This document shows, in pieces, positions 33,427 to 39,435 of a stretch of 39,435 nucleotides of DNA. Where the stretch lies: NCBI GenBank assembly GCA_944323805.1, contig CALUTW010000017.1:1-39435 (forward strand), given 5' to 3'. The DNA comes from an uncultured Bacteroidales bacterium. Its GTDB lineage: Bacteria > Bacteroidota > Bacteroidia > Bacteroidales > UBA932. Positions within the stretch are counted from its first letter, which is position 1. Each line of letters starts with the position of its first letter. Below the pieces are notes generated by a model. That model did no database searches and was not told where the DNA came from. It was given only the letters and a program-made list of their open reading frames with translations. Position numbers and translations under genes: made by a program.

Positions 33427-34623
33427 CTATTCAACATACAGTAGAAGCCCTTTCAGATACTCCCCCTCAGGATGATATATGTTTACAGGATGGTCAGCCG
33501 GCTGATTCAGCCTGTCGAGGATACGGACACTGCGTCCTGTCTGGGCGGCTGCGGAAAACACAGTCAACGCGAACGTCTCTTTATCCACAACCTGCGAACA
33601 GCTGTATGTGAATACAAGCCCCCCAGGCGCCACGCGGGATATCGCTGCGGCATTGAGCCTCTGGTATGCGCGCAGTGCATTGTGCAGGGCTCCCCTGTGC
33701 TTGGCAAATGCCGGAGGATCCACTATCATCATGTCATATCTGTCTGCAGGGACCATCTTCAGGAAATCCATTGCATCCCCGCATACTCCCGTATGCTGTG
33801 AAGCACTGAATCCGTTGAGCGCTACATTCCTGCCGACAAGCTCCATTGCCTTCCTGGAACTGTCAACAGAGTCGACATGCACGGCTCCGCCTGCAAGGGC
33901 ATATATGGAGAATCCTCCCGTATAGCAGAACAGGTTAAGGACATTACGCCCGGCGGCATAACGCTCCACAAGGCGGCGGTTTTCCCTCTGGTCCAGAAAG
34001 AAGCCTGTCTTCTGGCCTTCTGTCCAGTTGACAATGAACCTGTGCCCGTATTCCGATACTATCTGGTCATCGTCATTGAAACCCGATCTCCTGTAGATAT
34101 AGCCATCCACAAGATCCAACCCGGCCTTGAACGGTGCCGTACCCGAACTCTTGTCATATACAGCCTTCAGGGAATCGCCGTATACGGCTTTCAGGGCCTC
34201 GGCAATCTGGAGTCTTGCCCGGAACATCCCGGCAGAATGGGCCTGCATTACGCATACCCCGTCATACCAGTCGATGATAAGCCCCGGAAGATTATCCCCT
34301 TCTCCATGGACAAGCCTGTAGCAAGAAGTATCCGAGCCTTCCCTATGCAGTCCGAGAGCCACCCTTTCCCTCAGGGCCCTCGATAGCATCGTCTCCCAGA
34401 AATCAGGACTCAGCACATCGGAATCGAAGCTCAGTACCCTGACGGCAATCGAGCCTATCTGATAATGCCCTGTCGCAAGAAATGACCCGTCAGATGCATA
34501 TACGGCAACGATATCGCCTTCAGCAGGCTCCCCTATAATCTGTGCCACCGCTCCGGAAAAGACCCATGGATGAAACCTTCTGAGGGACTCTTCCCTGCCC
34601 TTCTTCAATATGACCTTTATCAT
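33427..34623 (-). CDS. RlmI-type SAM-dependent rRNA cytosine methyltransferase
   Basis: This 398-residue protein has an N-terminal PUA domain (about 3-75, starting VILKKGREESL and containing HPWVFSGAV). A central domain and a Rossmann methyltransferase follow, with NLFCYTGGFSIYA (SAM loop), MIVDPPAFAKH and the Cys motif FTYSCSQVV. This is the RlmI/YccW class, which makes m5C at position 1962 of 23S rRNA in E. coli. It is 44 bp downstream of the exonuclease gene on the minus strand. I recognise the class; the exact modified base is inferred. Confidence 0.87.
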   Translation of the reverse strand: MIKVILKKGREESLRRFHPWVFSGAVAQIIGEPAEGDIVAVYASDGSFLATGHYQIGSIAVRVLSFDSDVLSPDFWETMLSRALRERVALGLHREGSDTSCYRLVHGEGDNLPGLIIDWYDGVCVMQAHSAGMFRARLQIAEALKAVYGDSLKAVYDKSSGTAPFKAGLDLVDGYIYRRSGFNDDDQIVSEYGHRFIVNWTEGQKTGFFLDQRENRRLVERYAAGRNVLNLFCYTGGFSIYALAGGAVHVDSVDSSRKAMELVGRNVALNGFSASQHTGVCGDAMDFLKMVPADRYDMMIVDPPAFAKHRGALHNALRAYQRLNAAAISRVAPGGLVFTYSCSQVVDKETFALTVFSAAAQTGRSVRILDRLNQPADHPVNIYHPEGEYLKGLLLYVE

Positions 34624-34667
34624 GATATTCCGTTGATAATACCGTTAAAACCCTCATCCGGTCCGGG

Positions 34668-35267
34668 CTACTGCCCGTCAGCAACCGGACGGGACTGCAT
34701 CAGCCTGATATACATCTCGCGGCATACCCAGGCATCGGTAGCCGCATATTTTATCTGCGGTTCCGAAAGGACTTCCGCCTCCCAGTTGGAGAGCTGCTGT
34801 GCCTTGGATATCTTGAACCCCAATATGATTGCCGTCATCTTCTTGACACTCCTGTCCTTGATGCCGTAATCCCCCACTATCTTCTGCAGATCCACAAATG
34901 CCCGCGGCGTGAAATCATTGTATCTCTGCAGCCCGCGGATATCATCGGTCACAGCTGCACCGACCTTTATGACCTTGTCATTTGACAGCAGGTTGCACAG
35001 CCTCCTTTGCATACCCATAGCATTGATTCTGAACAGGAAAGCCCTGTCATGGCTGGAAAGTTGCAGCAACGCCACCCCATATCTCGGCTGTGTCGCCGAG
35101 AAACATGGCCTTGTCTCCGTGTCGAACCCTATGATCTTCTGGCTCCTGAGGTACTTGATTGCATTATTGAACTCCGACCCGACTGATGAGATGACCTGGA
35201 TGGAACCCGGGAAAGTCACCAGGTCCAGCCTGTCAATATCTTCTGCTGCAATACTGTTTATAAACAT
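34668..35267 (-). CDS. DEDD-family 3'-5' exonuclease
   Basis: This 199-residue protein is a single RNase D/WRN-like exonuclease domain. The metal-binding DEDDy residues are visible in FDTET (ExoI), GAAVTDDI (ExoII) and YAATDAW (ExoIII). There is no HRDC or helicase domain. It could trim RNA or DNA 3' ends. It lies between glnN and the RlmI-type gene on the minus strand, which slightly favours an RNA role. Confidence 0.88.
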   Translation of the reverse strand: MFINSIAAEDIDRLDLVTFPGSIQVISSVGSEFNNAIKYLRSQKIIGFDTETRPCFSATQPRYGVALLQLSSHDRAFLFRINAMGMQRRLCNLLSNDKVIKVGAAVTDDIRGLQRYNDFTPRAFVDLQKIVGDYGIKDRSVKKMTAIILGFKISKAQQLSNWEAEVLSEPQIKYAATDAWVCREMYIRLMQSRPVADGQ

Positions 35268-35304
35268 TCCTGTCCGACAAATTCACTGATTAGATCCAAT
35301 ATCA

Positions 35305-35333
35305 GTCCTGGCCGGCAGTGCCATCGCCAGGAC
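35305..35333 (-). terminator. Possible terminator after glnN
   Basis: A perfect 8-bp stem (GTCCTGGC at 35305-35312 with GCCAGGAC at 35326-35333) and a 13-nt loop lie in the glnN-exonuclease gap. No T-run follows on the minus strand, so it may be an attenuator or an RNA-stabilising hairpin instead. Confidence 0.35.
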
Positions 35334-35361
35334 ATCGCAACATACTCCGCCTTCCGACGAA

Positions 35362-37536
35362 TCAGATAAACAGCAGTTCCCTGTATTTAGGCAGAGGCCA
35401 CATCTCATCGTCTATAAGCATCTCGAGATGGTCGGCACTGTAGCGCACCTTGTCCATGAGATCCTTTACCTCGTGGGAATATACCTTTGCCCTCGTGGCA
35501 ATATCCTCGATGCGGTTGGCTTTCTTGCGGGCCTCCACAAGGGCCTCCACATCCTCTGTCATCCGGTTGATGAATAACGATATCTTCCTGAGTGTGGACA
35601 CCTCCGATGCACAGAGCGCGGTGTATTCTTCCCCGAATATCTCCTTGACTCCCCGCACATTCTCAATAAGCACGTTCTGATACCTGATGGCAGCCGGCAG
35701 GACATGGTTGAGACATATGTCGCCAATGACGCGCGCCTCAATCTGCAGCTTCTTCACATATGTCTCGTTGAGTACTTCAAACCTGGCCTCGACCTCATTC
35801 GGAGCGAGGACACCGAGATTCGAGAACATGTCGACAGTGGCTTTCTCATGGTAGACCTCGTATGCCTCAGGAACATTCGTAACGGCACGTAGACCCCTTC
35901 TTCTTGCCTCTTCCTCCCATTCCTTGCTGTAACCGTTACCTTCGAACATTATATTCTTAGACTCATGGACAAACTTCCGTACCACAGTCATCACGGCATT
36001 CGAAAGCTCCTCGCCTTTTTCCATGAGGGCATCGACCTCGGCCCGGAAATTATTGAGACTTTCCGCCACAATCGAATTGAGGACATATACGGCTGAGGCA
36101 ACATTGACTGACGAGCCGACAGCCCTGAACTCAAACCTGTTGCCGGTAAAGGCAAACGGAGATGTCCTGTTCCTGTCCGTATTGTCCGGGAATATGTCCG
36201 GTATGGTATTGACAATCTTTATGGACTCCTGGTTTACCGCATCCTCATGCAGGTCCTGCATATTCTCGATAGCCTGGAATATGTTGAAGAGGGTCGAGCC
36301 GGAGAATACCGACATGACTGCCGGTGGAGCCTCGTTGCCTCCGAGACGGTATGAATTGCTCAGGGTGGCGATGCTGGTCATAAGCAGGAAATGATGGTCA
36401 TGGACAGCCTTCAGCACCGATGCATAGAATGACAGGAACTGCAGGTTCTTGGTCGGGGTCTTGCCCGGAGACAGGAGATTCAGCCCGGTATCCGTCACCA
36501 TCGACCAGTTGCAGTGTTTTCCTGAACCGTTGACCCCGTCAAAAGGCTTCTCGTGGAATATGACCTTCAGATGATGCTTCTCAGCGACCTTCTGCATTAT
36601 GATCATGAGCATCATGTTCTGGTCTATGGCCTTTGTAGCCTCACAATATACCGGAGCGCATTCGAACTGGTTAGGAGCCACCTCGTTGTGTCTGGTCATC
36701 AGAAGTATGCCCAGCTTGTATGCCTCAGTCTCGAAGTCTTTCATGAATGCACTGACCTTTGAAGGGATGGCACCGAAATAATGGTCTTCAAGCTGCTGGT
36801 CCTTGGCGGATGTATGCCCGATGACAGTCCTGGCGCAGAGCACCAGGTCAGGCCTTGCATTGTACAGTGACTCGTCAACAAGGAAGTATTCCTGCTCAAG
36901 ACCGAGATTCACATGCACACTCTTTACTGAAGGGTCAAAAAGCCGTGCGACTGAAGATGCAGCATTGCTCAGCGCCTGCAGAGACTTGAGGTTAGGGACC
37001 TTGGTATCGAGAGCCTCCCCTGTATATGATACAAATACGGACGGGATACACAGGGTGCCGTCGAGGATGAAGACCGGAGATGACGGGTCCCATGCGGAAT
37101 ATCCTCGGGCCTCGAAAGTGTTCCTCAGTCCCCCGTTAGGGAAACTGGAGGCATCCGGCTCCTGCTGGACAAGGGCACTGCCGCTGAAACGCTCGAATGC
37201 CTGCCCGTCCTTCACGACGATAAAGGCCTCATGCTTTTCAGCTGTAGCATCCGTAAGGGGGTGGAACAGATGCGTGTAATGAGTGGCTCCCATCTCCATT
37301 GCCCAGGCCTTCATGCCTGATGCAATCTCATTGGAGACACTGCGGTCCAGCTTAGCCCCGAACTTCACTGCCGCCAGGACCGCCTCATAAGCCTGCTTGG
37401 ACATGTAGCTCCTCATCTTATCGAGGTCCATGACATTCTGGCCGAAATATTTGGATACCGGTCCAGTCTCAACGGAAAAACGCTCAGCATGATGAGATGC
37501 CGCTTCATTCAATGCTCTTTGTCTGAATGTTGCCAT
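35362..37536 (-). CDS. glnN: Type III glutamine synthetase
   Basis: This 724-residue enzyme makes glutamine from glutamate, ammonia and ATP. Its length and blocks are those of GS type III, found in Bacteroidota and cyanobacteria: GLEQEYFLVDE, HNEVAPNQFECAPVYCE, EKPFDGVNGSGKHCNWS and GGNEAPPAV. The long C-terminal helical region (about 560-724) is specific to this type. I place the start at ATG 37536 (MATFRQRAL); the in-frame TTG at 37551 is less likely. It is divergent from the aminotransferase gene, and both touch nitrogen metabolism. Confidence 0.95.
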   Translation of the reverse strand: MATFRQRALNEAASHHAERFSVETGPVSKYFGQNVMDLDKMRSYMSKQAYEAVLAAVKFGAKLDRSVSNEIASGMKAWAMEMGATHYTHLFHPLTDATAEKHEAFIVVKDGQAFERFSGSALVQQEPDASSFPNGGLRNTFEARGYSAWDPSSPVFILDGTLCIPSVFVSYTGEALDTKVPNLKSLQALSNAASSVARLFDPSVKSVHVNLGLEQEYFLVDESLYNARPDLVLCARTVIGHTSAKDQQLEDHYFGAIPSKVSAFMKDFETEAYKLGILLMTRHNEVAPNQFECAPVYCEATKAIDQNMMLMIIMQKVAEKHHLKVIFHEKPFDGVNGSGKHCNWSMVTDTGLNLLSPGKTPTKNLQFLSFYASVLKAVHDHHFLLMTSIATLSNSYRLGGNEAPPAVMSVFSGSTLFNIFQAIENMQDLHEDAVNQESIKIVNTIPDIFPDNTDRNRTSPFAFTGNRFEFRAVGSSVNVASAVYVLNSIVAESLNNFRAEVDALMEKGEELSNAVMTVVRKFVHESKNIMFEGNGYSKEWEEEARRRGLRAVTNVPEAYEVYHEKATVDMFSNLGVLAPNEVEARFEVLNETYVKKLQIEARVIGDICLNHVLPAAIRYQNVLIENVRGVKEIFGEEYTALCASEVSTLRKISLFINRMTEDVEALVEARKKANRIEDIATRAKVYSHEVKDLMDKVRYSADHLEMLIDDEMWPLPKYRELLFI

Positions 37537-37572
37537 AAATCGAGTCTGCAATTAATTGGTTAAAATCGCCCA

Positions 37573-37580
37573 CAAAGGTA
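37573..37580 (-). promoter_or_regulatory. -7 box for glnN
   Basis: TACCTTTG on the minus strand (37580 to 37573) matches TAnnTTTG and lies 36 nt before the ATG. No TTTG is seen at -33, consistent with a need for activation, but this is not shown. Confidence 0.5.
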
Positions 37581-37734
37581 GAAAAAATCAAGTAATATGA
37601 AATAAATTATTCCACGAATCATCGTCCTGTGTGCATCTGCCGGGCATATCAGAAATCTTTCGCGACCTTACGGCATGACCCGGAGGAATTTTACCGGCAT
37701 TATCGTCAATTTTTATACGAAAGACGGCAAAACA

Positions 37735-37767
37735 TTGGTCGTGTCCGGTATATTTTTCATAAATTTG
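37735..37767 (+). promoter_or_regulatory. Promoter for the aminotransferase gene
   Basis: TTG at 37735-37737 is followed after 22 nt by TAAATTTG at 37760-37767. The transcript should start near 37773, giving a leader of about 90 nt that opens with a 5-bp hairpin. Confidence 0.6.
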
Positions 37768-37862
37768 TGGCCGTCTGGCCATCAGGCCATATAAGGTAAC
37801 AGCCGCAGACTGCAAATGGTTTTCCGGTCCCGGCATATTTTAAACGGTTAATTGATAAAACT

Positions 37863-39065
37863 ATGGCAAAAATTTCCGTCAAGGCGCAGCAGATGCCGGC
37901 TTCAGCCATCAGGAAGCTCATTCCTCTGGCAGATGCCGCCGCAGAGAAAGGAGTAAAGGTATATCGGCTGAACATGGGACAGCCGGATATCAAATCCCCG
38001 GCATGCGCGCTCGATGCAGTCAGGAACATTAAGCTGCAGAACGTATCATACTCCAACTCGGCAGGGCTGATGGAGCTGAGAAAGGGACTTGTGGAAAAAT
38101 ATTACAGGAAGATAGGCATCGATATAGAAGTTCCAGAGCTGATAGTGACGGTCGCCGGCAGCGAAAGCGTCCTCCTCGCCCTCGAAGTGACATGCAATGC
38201 AGGAGACGAGGTACTGGTGCTCGAACCGTTCTATACCAACTACAACACATTCGCCTTCATGAATGAAATCACTCTGAAGGCCATACCTACCGAAATCAGC
38301 AAAGGCTTCCAGGTGCCGGACATAAGCGAATTCGAAAAAGCGATTACCGACCGGACAAAGGCAATCCTGATATGCAATCCTGGCAACCCGACAGGGACCC
38401 TCTATTCAAAGGAAAGCATGCTCGCCCTCGGGGAAGTCGCCCGCAAGCACGACCTTTTCCTCATCTCGGATGAGGTCTACAGGGAATTCTGCTACACTGA
38501 CGAACCGCATTTCTCGGCGATGAACATCCCTGACCTCGACCAGAATGTAATACTCGTCGACTCCGTATCAAAGAGATACAACCTTTGCGGAGCACGTGTG
38601 GGCTGTATAGTGTCCCATAACAAGGAAGTCATCGCAGCAGCAACCAAATATGCCCAGGCAAGGCTCTGCCCACCTGTCCTCGGACAGATTGCCGCAATCG
38701 GAGCCCTCGACACACCGCAGGAATACTTTGCCGCCGTAAGGGAGGAATATATAAAGAGGAGAGATTATATGATAAATGCACTCAATGCCATGCCAGGGGT
38801 ATACTCTCCCCTTCCTATGGGTGCATTCTATACTATAGCGGAACTTCCTGTCGATGATACAGAGAAATTCGCAAGATGGATGCTGGAGGAATTCAGATAC
38901 AACAATTCGACGACGATGGTAACTCCTGCAGCCGCATTCTTCAAGACCCCGGGCAAAGGCCGCAACTACGCAAGGTTGGCATATGTGCTTGAAATCCCGG
39001 AGATGGAGAAGGCGCTTGAATGCCTTGCGGAAGGATTGAAGCAGTATCCTGGCCGGACCATCTGA
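37863..39065 (+). CDS. Class I PLP-dependent aminotransferase
   Basis: This 400-residue fold-type I aminotransferase resembles aspartate/aromatic aminotransferases of the AspB type. Landmarks are RLNMGQPDIKSP near the N-terminus, CNPGNPTGTLYS, ISDEVYREFCY, and the PLP lysine K237 in SVSKRYN, followed by GARVGC. NYARLAYV near the C-terminus carries the substrate-carboxylate Arg. It transfers an amino group between an amino acid and 2-oxoglutarate or oxaloacetate; the preferred substrate cannot be read from sequence. It is divergent from glnN. Confidence 0.88.
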   Translation: MAKISVKAQQMPASAIRKLIPLADAAAEKGVKVYRLNMGQPDIKSPACALDAVRNIKLQNVSYSNSAGLMELRKGLVEKYYRKIGIDIEVPELIVTVAGSESVLLALEVTCNAGDEVLVLEPFYTNYNTFAFMNEITLKAIPTEISKGFQVPDISEFEKAITDRTKAILICNPGNPTGTLYSKESMLALGEVARKHDLFLISDEVYREFCYTDEPHFSAMNIPDLDQNVILVDSVSKRYNLCGARVGCIVSHNKEVIAAATKYAQARLCPPVLGQIAAIGALDTPQEYFAAVREEYIKRRDYMINALNAMPGVYSPLPMGAFYTIAELPVDDTEKFARWMLEEFRYNNSTTMVTPAAAFFKTPGKGRNYARLAYVLEIPEMEKALECLAEGLKQYPGRTI

Positions 39066-39261
39066 TTCTCATGGCAGATTCTGCGGGACAGAGGCCCCGT
39101 TTGATTGGAATAAAGGTGGTGCGTCATAAATGCAAACTGCTGCGTTATTATCGGGATTCGGGCTAAGTCATTTACGGAAGCCCTTACCCTCAATGCCTTG
39201 CATTTCATCAATTCCAACACACCTACAGAGACTGCGCCAAAATTTACCATTTTGAAAAGAG

Positions 39262-39372
39262 CGACTAAAAAGGGTCTTTTCTGCGTTACGCTTGATTCGG
39301 AAATCCTCATGTACGACTGTACACTGCGGTTTTCTCATCTTCGCAAGCTTTGAAATTCCACCTTTTTAGTCG
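39262..39372. repeat. 111-bp element with 12-bp terminal inverted repeats
   Basis: CGACTAAAAAGG at 39262-39273 is repeated perfectly in inverse as CCTTTTTAGTCG at 39361-39372. The interior carries TTTCTGCGTTACGCTTGA (39279-39296), a GTAC-GACT-GTAC dyad (39311-39322) and GCTTG/CAAGC pairing. There is no coding potential, so it resembles a MITE- or REP-like dispersed repeat, or a large terminator. Confidence 0.5.
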
Positions 39373-39378
39373 TTTAGT

Positions 39379-39408
39379 TTTGCATTTATAAATCAAGGAT
39401 TAAATTTG
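39379..39408 (+). promoter_or_regulatory. Outward promoter for a gene beyond the window
   Basis: TTTG at 39379-39382 is followed after 18 nt by TAAATTTG at 39401-39408, near consensus. AAGAAGGAG follows at 39412-39420. It points out of the right edge. Confidence 0.5.
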
Positions 39409-39435
39409 AGAAAGAAGGAGTTGTAGTGAACTAAC

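Larger units (their letters stand above)
37537..37862. other. Intergenic control region glnN / aminotransferase
   Basis: This 326-bp divergent gap holds a glnN -7 box at one end and a full promoter plus a roughly 90-nt leader for the aminotransferase gene at the other. About 150 bp in the middle show nothing recognisable. The aminotransferase leader begins with a small hairpin TGGCC-ATCA-GGCCA (37776-37789). No known riboswitch was recognised. Confidence 0.5.
39066..39435 (+). other. Non-coding right end with repeat element
   Basis: This 370-bp stretch has no convincing gene. A minus-strand frame crosses it but runs into the aminotransferase gene with no plausible start context. It holds a 111-bp inverted-repeat element and an outward promoter. 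The part at 39100-39260 resembles nothing I can name; it may be repeat-derived. Confidence 0.4.

Noticed and set aside
38966..39310. 114-residue minus-strand frame at the right end
   Set aside because: It overlaps the aminotransferase 3' end and the inverted-repeat element, with no promoter; at most it is repeat-derived sequence.

Overview
This window is chromosomal DNA from a Bacteroidota bacterium, most likely a member of the Bacteroidales. The evidence is a type III glutamine synthetase, a DUF5723 outer-membrane protein beside an SCVNEE-type surface lipoprotein, a DUF2807 adhesin-like protein, DUF3467, and many promoters matching the Bacteroidota consensus TTTG-N19-21-TAnnTTTG instead of sigma70 boxes. 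No phage, integrase, IS transposase, rRNA operon or CRISPR array is visible. Most of the window is housekeeping DNA in compact operons. The genus cannot be fixed from this sequence.

Layout. 1-3.6 kb (minus): a surface lipoprotein followed by a DUF5723 barrel-like protein. 3.8-8.0 kb (plus): two unknown small proteins, a Na/Pi cotransporter with a PhoU tail, and rlmD. 8.0-9.4 kb (minus): a long NfeD protease. 9.4-16.8 kb (plus): the main accessory region, a tightly spaced run of seven genes. Five encode heterodisulfide-reductase-like proteins (HdrC, HdrB, a short HdrA, a second HdrC, and a membrane fusion of HdrE/DsrM with HdrD/DsrK). They are followed by a cysteate-synthase-like PLP enzyme and an MscS channel. 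16.8-19.8 kb: a lone TonB C-terminal-domain protein (plus), then an acyltransferase and queA (minus). 19.8-20.3 kb: a 486-bp AT-rich control region. 20.3-23.2 kb (plus): an XRE regulator, pyrD and cinA. 23.3-31.4 kb (minus): an apparent valS operon running valS, thioesterase, tatA, ABC-F, rlmB, DUF2807, dipeptidase. 31.5-33.1 kb (plus): DUF3467, kdsC, maf. 33.2 kb (minus): tRNA-Cys(GCA) with its own promoter and terminator. 33.4-37.5 kb (minus): glnN, a DEDD exonuclease and an RlmI-type methyltransferase. 37.9-39.1 kb (plus): a class I aminotransferase. 39.1-39.4 kb: non-coding DNA holding a 111-bp inverted-repeat element and an outward promoter.

The most interesting system is the Hdr-like module coupled to cysteate synthase. 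Its gene order C-B-A-C-(membrane)B resembles the sulfur-oxidising sHdr order C1-B1-A-H-C2-B2, but the last subunit carries a cytochrome-b-like membrane domain. Cysteate synthase consumes sulfite to make L-cysteate. In Bacteroidota cysteate is the head-group precursor of sulfonolipids, and in Methanosarcina it is a coenzyme M precursor. A membrane-tethered sulfur or thiol redox complex transcribed with a sulfite-consuming enzyme suggests a sulfur-assimilation or sulfonate module. That link is inference from gene order and motifs; no substrate is shown by the sequence.
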